Assembly (NCBI GenBank): GCA_902604035.1 | Contig: CACKXG010000003.1 | Location: 1 to 54,744 of the forward strand | Direction of reading: 5' to 3' | Length of the DNA: 54,744 nucleotides | DNA from: an uncultured Pelagibacteraceae bacterium | GTDB lineage: Bacteria; Pseudomonadota; Alphaproteobacteria; Pelagibacterales; Pelagibacteraceae | In this document: positions 35,968 to 43,990 of the stretch, one piece after another | Position numbering within the stretch: position 1 is the stretch's first letter | How the letters are laid out: each line of letters begins with the position of its first letter | The notes under the pieces: model-generated | Told to the model about the DNA's origin: nothing | Databases searched by the model: none | The model's input: the letters and a program-made list of their open reading frames with translations, nothing else | Translations under genes and position numbers: made by a program

Positions 35968-36984
35968 TTACATGATACCGTTAGCTTTCATATAAGCTTT
36001 GTGTATCTCGATAAGTGCCGCAGCTTCTGGAGATTTAGTCTTCCATTCTTCCCAAGCAGCTAGAGCAGCTTGTCTGAATTTAAGTCTATCTTCTCTAGAC
36101 CAGTCGTGAAGAGTAACACCCATTTCATTTAAAGCTTTAACCGCTTCAGCGTTTTTTCTTTCAACTAAGCTAGTGATAGTTCTTCCAGCAATTTCTATTG
36201 CTGCTAACATAGCACCTTGCTCATGTTTCTTTAACTTCTTCCATACTTTCGTATTACAAGCTAAGTGGTCAGCTGGCATAGAGTGGAAACCTGGGTATGT
36301 AGCATATTTATTTTGCTCATAGTGTCCACCAGCATAGTTAGTAGCTAAAGATGAGTAGTCAGCACCATCGATTAGACCAGTTTGTAAAGCAGTTGGAACT
36401 TCACCAAAGTCCATTACGATTGGCTTAGCACCTAATGCTGTAAAGATCATACTTTCCATTCCTGGAGGTGATCTAAATTTGAAGTCTTTCAATGAAGCAA
36501 CATCTGGAATTGGTCTGCTAGATATTAAAGACTCATGTCCTGGTATCCACCAACCAATTAAAGTCATTCCATATTTGTTGTAAAGTGCATCAACAGCTTC
36601 TTGAGCTCCTGGGAAATTCAAGAATTCATATTGTTGGTATGGGTTATCGTATCCACCCATTACATCACCTGCAAATTGGAACGCTGCATTTTTACCAGTT
36701 TGGTAACCAGCACCAGTCATATCACAATCGATAATTCCAGTTTGTGCAGAGTTAAACACCTCAGCAGATTTACCTGTTACTGATGATGAGTAGAACATTT
36801 CTACTTTTAAGCTTCCGCCAGAAAACTTCTCTACGTTTTTAGCGAATTGAGCAGCAACTTCACCATTTGGTGAACTAGCTGTAAAGTGTGTTTCAATCTT
36901 TAAAGTCTTTGCATTTGCAGAGCCAAATAAAGCAACTGAAACAATAGCTACAGTTGCTATAGTTTTAGATATAAGTTTAAACAT
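35968..36984 (-). CDS. dctP: TRAP transporter solute-binding protein (DctP)
   Basis: 338 residues from the ATG at 36984, which has an AGGAAG ribosome site and begins a normal signal peptide (MFKLISKTIATVAIVSVALFGSANA). A longer frame from 37023 adds 13 residues with no ribosome site and is rejected. Family landmarks: the ligand-contact Arg region FKFRSPPGMES, DFGEVPTALQTGLIDGAD and a helical C-terminus. Periplasmic receptor for an organic acid. It is the first gene after a 124-base gap, likely its own promoter. Confidence 0.93.
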   Translation of the reverse strand: MFKLISKTIATVAIVSVALFGSANAKTLKIETHFTASSPNGEVAAQFAKNVEKFSGGSLKVEMFYSSSVTGKSAEVFNSAQTGIIDCDMTGAGYQTGKNAAFQFAGDVMGGYDNPYQQYEFLNFPGAQEAVDALYNKYGMTLIGWWIPGHESLISSRPIPDVASLKDFKFRSPPGMESMIFTALGAKPIVMDFGEVPTALQTGLIDGADYSSLATNYAGGHYEQNKYATYPGFHSMPADHLACNTKVWKKLKKHEQGAMLAAIEIAGRTITSLVERKNAEAVKALNEMGVTLHDWSREDRLKFRQAALAAWEEWKTKSPEAAALIEIHKAYMKANGIM

Positions 36985-37084
36985 TATCTTCCTCTCGTTT
37001 ATGTTTTTTAGAAAGTTAATCACAAATGAATTTTGAGATCAATAATTTCGTTTAACTTTTATATATAGAAATTATATATATTCA

Positions 37085-37109
37085 TTGAACAGACAACTTA
37101 TAGTTGTTC
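37085..37109 (-). promoter_or_regulatory. Palindrome in the dctP upstream region, candidate operator
   Basis: ACAAC-TTATA-GTTGT (37093-37107) is a 15-base palindrome at the end of the hydroxyacid dehydrogenase gene. On the minus strand a TATATATAAT stretch follows about 20 bases later, suiting a -10 element for dctP. The palindrome would thus sit near -35, a usual operator position; a weak terminator is the alternative. Confidence 0.35.
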
Positions 37110-38077
37110 TAAACTACTTCTGAAATAAGTGGTTTTTTATTGAAAAAACAATAGATATTATCGACAGCCATCATGCTCATAGCTAGTCTGGTTTCATGTG
37201 TTGCACTCCCAATGTGCGGTAAAACAAAACAGTTATCTAATTTTAAGTATCTTTTATCTAAATTTGGTTCGTTGTTGAAAACATCTAAACCTGCTGCATA
37301 AATTTTTTTGTTTTCTAATGCATCTATCAAAGCATCATCATCAATTGTTGATCCTCTTGAAGTATTTATAACTACAGCATGTTTTGGTAACAAGTTTATC
37401 GTTGAAGAATTTAGAATATGTTTGGTCTCAGCAGTTGCAGGTGTATGTATAGTAACAAAGTCACACTCTGGGAGCATAGTTTTAATATCAGAAAAATACT
37501 TTGCACCATCTTCCAGATCTTCAGAAAGTTTGTTTCTATTATAATAAAAAATCTTCATACCAAATGCCTTTGCAGATTTTGCAGCCATTCTTCCGATACG
37601 CCCCATTCCAATGATACCTAAGGTTTTGCCTGTAACAGAATTTCCAACCATAAATTTAGTTAAATCTGGTTTTTGATTTTTCCAATCATCGGCTCTAACT
37701 AAATTGTAAGCTTCACCAATTCTTCTAGATGCAGCTAATATCAAAAGCATTGTAGTTTCAGCTACCGCCTCATTTAATACATCTGGAGTATTTGTTACTT
37801 TAATTTTTTTTTCTTCAGCAGATTTAATTGAAATATTATCATAGCCGACACCAACCTGAGCTATAATTTTTAATTTACCATTTAAATTTTTAAAAAAATT
37901 TTCACCAATTTTATCAAAACCTGTTGATATCATTCCATCATAATCATTAACAATTTTAATTAATTCACTTTCTGGAATAGGTTCGTCTTTTGGATTAAGA
38001 GTTACTTCAAATTCTTTTTTAAGTTTTTCTTCTGCTAAATCTGAGATTTTTCTAGAAACTAATATTTTTGGCTTCAT
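37109..38077 (-). CDS. D-2-hydroxyacid dehydrogenase (glyoxylate/hydroxypyruvate reductase type)
   Basis: 322 residues. The NAD(P)-binding GMGRIGRMAAKSAKAFGM motif, the catalytic Arg in NTSRGSTIDDDAL, the Glu in FNNEP and the His in LPHIGSAT are intact. It reduces glyoxylate, hydroxypyruvate or a 2-keto acid. One base after the XylD-like gene, so cotranscribed. In this island it may reduce glyoxylate or a keto acid released from sugar-acid cleavage; that is inference. Confidence 0.92.
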   Translation of the reverse strand: MKPKILVSRKISDLAEEKLKKEFEVTLNPKDEPIPESELIKIVNDYDGMISTGFDKIGENFFKNLNGKLKIIAQVGVGYDNISIKSAEEKKIKVTNTPDVLNEAVAETTMLLILAASRRIGEAYNLVRADDWKNQKPDLTKFMVGNSVTGKTLGIIGMGRIGRMAAKSAKAFGMKIFYYNRNKLSEDLEDGAKYFSDIKTMLPECDFVTIHTPATAETKHILNSSTINLLPKHAVVINTSRGSTIDDDALIDALENKKIYAAGLDVFNNEPNLDKRYLKLDNCFVLPHIGSATHETRLAMSMMAVDNIYCFFNKKPLISEVV

Positions 38078-38078
38078 A

Positions 38079-39863
38079 TTAGTGAGAATCTCTTGGTAAA
38101 CCTTTGGTGTGAGATACGTCTAAATATTTGCCTCGAGAATTAATGCATGCACCATCATCCAATTGACCAACAGTATTTCTAAATATTTCCTGCCAAGGAG
38201 TTTGATTATTTGGTTTAAATACTTTTTTATTTTTTCTTCGTTTTTTAAACTCAGCTTGAGAAATCAATAAATCAACTCTTCTTTTATTTAAGTCTATTTT
38301 TATTTTATCGTAAGTTTTAACAATTCCAAGATCTCCACCTACTGCAGATTCTGGTGAAACATGTAAAATTGATGGACTTTCTGATGTTCCACTTTGTCTT
38401 CCATCACCTAAAGTTGGTAGATGTCTTATTCCTTTTTTTAATAATCTATCTGGTGGTTGCATGTTAACTACTTCGGCTGATCCAGGATAACCAACAGGTC
38501 CGCAACCTCTAATAATTAGTAGAGAGTTTTCATCTATCTTTAACTTCTTATCATTAAGTCTTTTATGATAATCCTCAGGACCTTCAAAAACTATAGCTTT
38601 ACATTCAAAAACATTTGGGTGTTTAGGGTTTGATAAATATTGATTTCTAAATTCTTTACTAATTACAGATGTTTTCATGATAGCAGATGAGAAAAAGTTA
38701 CTCTTCATAACTAAAAAACCAGCTTTTTCAGTCAATGCATTCTTAAATGTTTTAATTACTTTGTTATCTACATCAACTTTCTTTCTTAAATTTTCTCCTA
38801 CAGTTTTTCCTGTAACTGTCTTTATTTTCGTATGAATTTTTTTGTTTTTGATTAACTCCTTCATTACCGCAGGTATTGCTCCAGCTCTGTGAAAACTTTC
38901 CATTAAGTATTCTCCTGCAGGTTGGCAATTCACCAATAGAGGAATGTTGTGCCCAAGTTTTTGCCAATCAGAAAGATCAAATTTAATTCCCATATGTTTT
39001 GCAATAGCGCTTAAATGAGCTGTACAGTTACTCGATCCACCAATAGCACTTGCAACTACTACTGCGTTTTCAAAAGCTTTACGTGTCATAATTTTTGATG
39101 GGGTTAAATTTTCATGAACCATTCCAACGATTCTTTTTCCTGTTTCATAAGAAATTTGTTCTCTTTCTCTATAGGGAGCTGGAATAACTGCACCCCCTGG
39201 TAAAGACATACCTAACGCTTCAGCAACAGAGTTCATTGAAGAAGCTGTTCCCATTGTATTACAATGTCCGGCACTCGGTGCAGAAGATGCAACCATATCC
39301 ATAAATTCTTCATACTTTATATCGCCCTTTGCTAATAATTTTCTCGCTTCCCAAACAACCATTCCTGACCCAGCTAATTTTCCTTTGTAAACTCCATCCA
39401 ACATTGGGCCACCAGATAAAACTATTGCAGGAATGTTTACTGTAGCAGCTGCCATTAAAGCTGCCGGAGTAGTTTTATCACATCCTGTTGTTAAGATAAC
39501 TCCATCAATTGGGTATCCATACAAAACTTCAACTAGTGACAAGTAAGAAAGATTTCTATCCAACATTGCTGTTGGTCTTTTTCCAGTTTCTTGAATTGGG
39601 TGAGTAGGAAATTCCATTGGTATCCCGCCTGCTCTTCTTATCCCATCTTTTATTCTTTTACTTAAAGACATGAAATGCCTATTGCATGGAGATAAATCAC
39701 TGCCAGATTGCGCAATTCCTATAATTGGATTTCCAGATTGTAATTCTTTTCTTGTAAGACCATAATTTAAATACCTTTCTAGATATAAGGCCGTCATGTC
39801 AGGGTTTTTTGGATTATTGAACCACTGTTGACTTCGAAAACTCTTTTTTCTTTTTTTAGGCAT
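38079..39863 (-). CDS. IlvD/Edd-family sugar-acid dehydratase, D-xylonate dehydratase (XylD)-like
   Basis: 594 residues. Three candidate cluster ligands match the family: Cys60 (SDLSPCNRHF), Cys128 (TTGCDKTTPA) and Cys201 (SAGHCNTMGTAS). Close wording to Caulobacter XylD is seen in MTALYLERYLNYGLT, HPIQETGKRPTA, LDRNLSYLSLVEVLYGYPID and the C-terminal PRDSH. It therefore looks like a pentonate/aldonate dehydratase rather than the branched-chain IlvD. First gene of the long minus-strand operon; divergent from the UxaA/GarD-like gene. Confidence 0.9.
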   Translation of the reverse strand: MPKKRKKSFRSQQWFNNPKNPDMTALYLERYLNYGLTRKELQSGNPIIGIAQSGSDLSPCNRHFMSLSKRIKDGIRRAGGIPMEFPTHPIQETGKRPTAMLDRNLSYLSLVEVLYGYPIDGVILTTGCDKTTPAALMAAATVNIPAIVLSGGPMLDGVYKGKLAGSGMVVWEARKLLAKGDIKYEEFMDMVASSAPSAGHCNTMGTASSMNSVAEALGMSLPGGAVIPAPYREREQISYETGKRIVGMVHENLTPSKIMTRKAFENAVVVASAIGGSSNCTAHLSAIAKHMGIKFDLSDWQKLGHNIPLLVNCQPAGEYLMESFHRAGAIPAVMKELIKNKKIHTKIKTVTGKTVGENLRKKVDVDNKVIKTFKNALTEKAGFLVMKSNFFSSAIMKTSVISKEFRNQYLSNPKHPNVFECKAIVFEGPEDYHKRLNDKKLKIDENSLLIIRGCGPVGYPGSAEVVNMQPPDRLLKKGIRHLPTLGDGRQSGTSESPSILHVSPESAVGGDLGIVKTYDKIKIDLNKRRVDLLISQAEFKKRRKNKKVFKPNNQTPWQEIFRNTVGQLDDGACINSRGKYLDVSHTKGLPRDSH

Positions 39864-39909
39864 AATTTAAATAATGGTTTGTTTAAGTTATTGGTTATAT
39901 AATAATTTT

Positions 39910-41415
39910 ATGAATAATCTAATAGTTTTAAACAAGAATGACAATGTGGGCGTTAGCCAATTTATTATTCCTGAAAAAACTAAAATTGAAGGTCATGAGA
40001 TTAGCACTATTGATCCAATCCCTTTTGGACACAAAGTTTGTTTAAAAACTATTAAAAAAGGTGATCCAATCATAAAATATGATCAAATTATTGGATTTGC
40101 TTTAGATGATATTAAACCAGGACAACATGTTCATTCTCATAATTTAGAATTTAGAGAATTTAAAAGAGATTTTAAAGTTACAGATAAAAAACATGTTATT
40201 GATGAAAAAGCAGACACCTTCTTTAATGGAATTTTAAGAGATAATGGACAGGTTGCTACCAGGAATTACATTGGAATTGTAAGTACTGTAAATTGCTCAG
40301 CTACTGTCACTAAAATGATAGTTGAGAGAATTAAATATTCTGACATTCTAAAAGATTACCCAAACATCGACGGAATAGTTCCAATTACTCACTCAACAGG
40401 ATGTGGAATGAATACTGAAAGTGAAGGAATGCAAATTTTCCAAAGAACAATAGATGGATTTAAAAACCATCCTAATTTTTCTCACGTTTTTGTTATAGGT
40501 TTAGGATGCGAATGTGCACAAGTTAGTTTATTTGATGAATCTTTAAAAAAACACAACCGTATTCATTTTCTAACAATCCAAGATGAGGGAGGAACAAAAA
40601 AAATAGTGGAGAAAGTATTGTCTCAAATTAAAAATTTACTTTCAGAAGCTAATAATGTTCAAAGAACTTCACAACCAGTAAGTCATCTAACTTTAGCTCT
40701 TCAATGTGGTGGTTCAGATGGATATTCAGGAATAACTGCAAATCCTGCACTAGGAGTTGCAGCAGATCTATTGGTTAAAAGAGGTGGAAGTTCAATTTTA
40801 TCTGAAACTCCAGAAATTTATGGAGCTGAACATTTGTTAATTAATAGAGCAAGCTCACAAGAGACTGCTGATAAACTTATTAAAAGAATTGAATGGTGGA
40901 AACATTATACTTCAATTAATAATAGTTCTATGGACAACAATCCTGCGCCAGGAAATAAAAAAGGTGGTCTAACAACCATATTAGAAAAATCCTTAGGCGC
41001 TGTTGCAAAAGGAGGAAACTCTATCCTTCAAGATGTATTGCATTATGCTGAACCTTTAAAAAATAAAGGTTTTAATTTTATGGACTCTCCTGGTTATGAT
41101 CCTGTATCTGTAACTGGTCAAGTTGCATCAGGTGCTAATGTTATTTGCTTTACAACAGGACGTGGATCTTGCTTTGGTTGCAAGCCAGTTCCAAGTTTAA
41201 AACTTTCAACAAACTCAGCGATGTTTGAAAGAATGTCAGAAGATATGGATATTAATTGTGGCACAATTGCTGAAGGAAAAGAAAAAGTTGAAGAAGTTGG
41301 TCAAAAAATATTTGAATTAGTTGTAAATACTGCTTCAGGGAATAAATCAAAAAGTGAAATCAACGGCTACGGTGACGAGGAGTTTAATCCTTGGCAAGTT
41401 GGCGTTGTAATGTAA
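39910..41415 (+). CDS. UxaA/GarD-family dehydratase (altronate/galactarate dehydratase)
   Basis: 501 residues from the ATG at 39910. The frame also opens at 39874, but those 12 residues are not conserved and would crowd the divergent gene. An N-terminal SAF-like domain (to about 85) is fused to the catalytic domain with GILRDNGQVATRNYIGIVSTVNCSAT, THSTGCGMN, LALQCGGSDGYSGITANPALG and the late FTTGRGSCFGC. It is an iron-dependent dehydratase for hexuronate or hexarate derivatives. First of a three-gene plus-strand unit with an EamA transporter and a hydroxyacid dehydrogenase. Confidence 0.9.
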   Translation: MNNLIVLNKNDNVGVSQFIIPEKTKIEGHEISTIDPIPFGHKVCLKTIKKGDPIIKYDQIIGFALDDIKPGQHVHSHNLEFREFKRDFKVTDKKHVIDEKADTFFNGILRDNGQVATRNYIGIVSTVNCSATVTKMIVERIKYSDILKDYPNIDGIVPITHSTGCGMNTESEGMQIFQRTIDGFKNHPNFSHVFVIGLGCECAQVSLFDESLKKHNRIHFLTIQDEGGTKKIVEKVLSQIKNLLSEANNVQRTSQPVSHLTLALQCGGSDGYSGITANPALGVAADLLVKRGGSSILSETPEIYGAEHLLINRASSQETADKLIKRIEWWKHYTSINNSSMDNNPAPGNKKGGLTTILEKSLGAVAKGGNSILQDVLHYAEPLKNKGFNFMDSPGYDPVSVTGQVASGANVICFTTGRGSCFGCKPVPSLKLSTNSAMFERMSEDMDINCGTIAEGKEKVEEVGQKIFELVVNTASGNKSKSEINGYGDEEFNPWQVGVVM

Positions 41416-41427
41416 TTTATTTTTCCT

Positions 41428-42294
41428 GTGCCTCAACAAACATCCTTAATTAACGTAATTTTATTAGCTGCTGGTGGTTTTTTTATGTTTGTTTGTATGG
41501 ACTCTACAGCAAAATATCTTGGAACGGTAATGCCTGTTACTCAAGCAATTTGGGGAAGATTTTTTTTTCACTTGGTATCTTTAATTATTTTTTTTTTAAT
41601 TTTTAAGCCAAAAGTAAATTTAAAAAAAAATTTTAAAGTACAAATAATTAGGTCAATATTAATGGTCACTGCTACCTCGTTTATGTTCTATTCATTGCAG
41701 AAATTTGACTTGGTAGATATTTATGTTGTTTTCTTTACAGCTCCTTTAATCGTTTCATTACTTTCAGCATACTTTTTAAAAGACATATTAACACCCAAGG
41801 GTATACTTTTAATGCTGCTTAGTTTTGGATCAATAATTTACTCATTAGGGCCAAGTATGAGAATATTTAGTGTTGATTTAATTTTTCCAATAGTTCCACC
41901 AATCTGCTGGGCTCTTTATCAATTTTTTACCAAAGTTGTATCAGGAGATAACGATCCATTTGCTGCTATATTTTATACTTCAATTTTAGGTGCAATAATT
42001 TTTAGTATTTTCATATTTTTTAATTGGGTGCCATTAGAAAAAAATATTTTTTGGATTTATTTAGTAATTCTAGGTGTGGCAGGTTTTGTAAGTCATTCTT
42101 TAATTATATATGCAATACAACTTTCTAACTTGTCATTTGTAACTAATTTTCAATATTCTCAATTAGTTTGGTCTACAATTATTAATTTCTTAATTTTCGG
42201 TGTACCTTTTGATTATAATAAAATTGTTGGGGTGATTGGAATTATTGTTTTTGGTATTATGTTCATAAGAACAGAAGGTAAAAAGAAAAGTTAA
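41428..42294 (+). CDS. EamA/DMT-family transporter
   Basis: 288 residues with about ten membrane helices in two EamA repeats. It begins at a GTG (MPQQTSL). The first repeat includes FVCMDSTAKYLGTVMPVTQAIWGRFF, the second ICWALYQFFTKVVSG and HSLIIYAIQLSNLSFVTNFQYSQLVW. It is probably a metabolite exporter or importer linked to sugar-acid breakdown. 12 bases after the dehydratase gene; ligand unknown. Confidence 0.9.
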   Translation: MPQQTSLINVILLAAGGFFMFVCMDSTAKYLGTVMPVTQAIWGRFFFHLVSLIIFFLIFKPKVNLKKNFKVQIIRSILMVTATSFMFYSLQKFDLVDIYVVFFTAPLIVSLLSAYFLKDILTPKGILLMLLSFGSIIYSLGPSMRIFSVDLIFPIVPPICWALYQFFTKVVSGDNDPFAAIFYTSILGAIIFSIFIFFNWVPLEKNIFWIYLVILGVAGFVSHSLIIYAIQLSNLSFVTNFQYSQLVWSTIINFLIFGVPFDYNKIVGVIGIIVFGIMFIRTEGKKKS

Positions 42295-42308
42295 ATAGTG
42301 AGGTTTAA

Positions 42309-43166
42309 ATGAAAAATATTGGTTTTATTGGTGTTGGGTATATGGGCTATGGAATAGCTAAAAATATTTTAAAACATAAAAATAAGCTTTTTGTCATTGC
42401 CAATAAAAATAGAAAACCAATTGAGAAAATTATCAGCGATGGAGCTGAAGAAGTAAAATCTTTAGAAGACTTTTCTAGTAAAAATTTAGATGCGATGTTT
42501 ATGTGTGTTACCAACACTCCTATAGCAAAATTAATTTCTGAAAAAATATCTGCTATTTTAGATAGTAAAACTTTAATTATTGATATCACTACTCACAATA
42601 AAACTGGCTCAATGGAAACTGAGAAAATATTCAAAGAAAAAAATATTAATTATGTTGAATGTCCTGTAATGGGAGGACCTGTTCAAGCAGAGGAAGGTAT
42701 ATTGGGAGGGATTGTTGGAGCGTCCAATGAAAATTTTAAAATTGCTGAACCATACTTTAATTTTTTCTGTAAGGAATATTTTCATTTTGGACCTGTTGGA
42801 ATGGGAGCAAAATCTAAGCTTTTAAATAATTTTTTATCCCTTGGAAATGCTGCCTTGGTAAATCATTTAGCTAAAAGTGCTACAGAAATGGGTTTAGATT
42901 TAAAAAAAGTATTTGATGTTGCAAAACTTGGTTCTGGAAATTCTGCAGCACTTAATAGAGTTTTTGACAATCTTTTAAAAGGTGATTTTACTGGATTTAA
43001 ATTTACGGCTAGTAATTCTGTAAAAGATTTAACTTATATTCAAGACTTGTTAAAAGATTTTCCTGAAGCTGAAAAAGTTGCTGAAGTAAATAAAAATTAT
43101 TTTCAAAAAGCTGTTGATGACGGTTACGGTGAAAATTTTATCAGTGAATTAATAAATAAAAAATAA
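42309..43166 (+). CDS. Beta-hydroxyacid dehydrogenase, second paralogue
   Basis: 285 residues. GFIGVGYMGYGIAKNIL Rossmann motif, ECPVMGGPVQAEEGILGGIVG substrate loop, and catalytic Lys in GMGAKSKLLNNFLSLGN. Same family as the protein at 33157-34026 but well diverged (VMGG in place of VSGG), so a different semialdehyde or hydroxyacid is likely. Last gene of the plus-strand part of the island, followed by the longest intergenic region in the window. Confidence 0.9.
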   Translation: MKNIGFIGVGYMGYGIAKNILKHKNKLFVIANKNRKPIEKIISDGAEEVKSLEDFSSKNLDAMFMCVTNTPIAKLISEKISAILDSKTLIIDITTHNKTGSMETEKIFKEKNINYVECPVMGGPVQAEEGILGGIVGASNENFKIAEPYFNFFCKEYFHFGPVGMGAKSKLLNNFLSLGNAALVNHLAKSATEMGLDLKKVFDVAKLGSGNSAALNRVFDNLLKGDFTGFKFTASNSVKDLTYIQDLLKDFPEAEKVAEVNKNYFQKAVDDGYGENFISELINKK

Positions 43167-43270
43167 TTTTGGAAGTAACTTAAGTTAGCGGGAATCTACT
43201 AAAGCACTAGGTTGTATTCAATAAATATATTTGCTCAAAGTTAAAATAAATTAATTGAAATTGTCTAATT

Positions 43271-43276
43271 TATAAT
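43271..43276 (+). promoter_or_regulatory. Candidate -10 element for the 43.3-kb transcript
   Basis: TATAAT exactly matches the -10 consensus, and would start transcription around 43283, just upstream of AAGGAGG. No good -35 is visible at normal spacing. In such AT-rich DNA this match is only suggestive. Confidence 0.35.
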
Positions 43277-43282
43277 TACCTT

Positions 43283-43445
43283 TTTTATAGAAGGAGGTTT
43301 ATGTTAATACTTTCACCACCTGATACTTAGCTGAACAGCTCATATTTAAAAATATAACGAAAAATAAATTCCTCTCGGAATTATAATGCCAAAGAGGCGA
43401 TACAAGGGAGCTCTTTAGGTATACACTTAAAGAGCGAACCCTTTG
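43283..43445 (+). ncRNA. Candidate structured RNA with a nine-codon ORF
   Basis: This holds most of the 283-base gap at 43167-43449. It has a perfect AGGAGG (43292-43297), an ATG at 43301 opening a nine-codon frame MLILSPPDT that stops at 43328-43330, and then four compact hairpins. These are AGCT/AGCT (43329-43340), AATTCC/GGAATT (43367-43382), GCC/GGC (43388-43398), and a long one with arms AAGGG-GCTCTTTAG and TTAAAGAGC-CCCTT (43404-43443). AGGAGGT can also pair with ACCACCT (43315-43321), hiding the ribosome site. No tRNA, tmRNA, SRP or RNase P pattern was recognised. Strand and function are inferred. Confidence 0.42.
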
Positions 43446-43449
43446 AAAA

Positions 43450-43977
43450 CTAATTTACAGATTTTAATATTTCTAGTGGAAGTGGAGCTTCTGGGTATTT
43501 TTTTTGACACAACTTTTCATAGTTTTCACAAAAACTCAAAATAGTTTTTTGAACTTCTTTTTTATTTTTATTTGAAAGATTAAGGTCTCTAATTAATTCA
43601 CTGCAATTTTTTTCTAATTCTTTTATTTGCTCTCCTGAAAAAAATTCTCCTGTTTCTATTTCCCAATAAGTGTCTTCAAGCTCATCATCAGTTAAATCAT
43701 TTAATTTTTTCTGTAATAATTTTATAGTTTCGTCCTCTGTTGCTTTATCTCTCATGGGAGAATTCTTAAGTTTCCCAAGACATTTATCTCTCAATCCATC
43801 AATAAAATGAAAATAGGGTTTACCCTCTGAAAAATCTCTAAAATGATTTGTGTTAAAATATTTATCAACTGCTGTTTCTGTTGAAACCTTTTCTTTGCCC
43901 TTAATTATAGCTACCTGAACATAAACTTCTTGGCTAATATATTCTTCAATATGATCTTTAACTTTTTGAGGTATCAT
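43450..43977 (-). CDS. Unknown cytoplasmic protein, helical
   Basis: 175 residues, no signal peptide or membrane helix, highly charged and mostly helix-forming, with cysteines in DKCLGKL, EKNCSELI, SFCENY and KLCQKK. I do not recognise a family. It lies 13 bases after the cytochrome c'-like gene on the same strand and is probably cotranscribed with it. Confidence 0.7.
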   Translation of the reverse strand: MIPQKVKDHIEEYISQEVYVQVAIIKGKEKVSTETAVDKYFNTNHFRDFSEGKPYFHFIDGLRDKCLGKLKNSPMRDKATEDETIKLLQKKLNDLTDDELEDTYWEIETGEFFSGEQIKELEKNCSELIRDLNLSNKNKKEVQKTILSFCENYEKLCQKKYPEAPLPLEILKSVN

Positions 43978-43990
43978 TCTTGCTTAATAA

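Noticed and set aside
36985-37023. Earlier ATG at 37023 for dctP
   Set aside because: It has no ribosome site and would put 13 residues before a normal signal peptide; the ATG at 36984 has AGGAAG.
38079-39863. Dihydroxy-acid dehydratase IlvD of branched-chain synthesis
   Set aside because: Wording and length follow the XylD-like sugar-acid branch, and all neighbours are sugar-acid genes.
39874-39909. Earlier ATG at 39874 for the UxaA/GarD-like gene
   Set aside because: Only ten bases from the divergent gene, leaving no promoter room, and the added residues match nothing in the family.
43301-43330. Nine-codon ORF as a PqqA-type precursor or as a tmRNA tag
   Set aside because: PqqA is longer with Glu/Tyr in a fixed spacing and no pqq genes are nearby; tmRNA would need a tRNA-like acceptor and an Ala-rich tag, neither of which is present. 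It is kept only as part of an unassigned candidate RNA.
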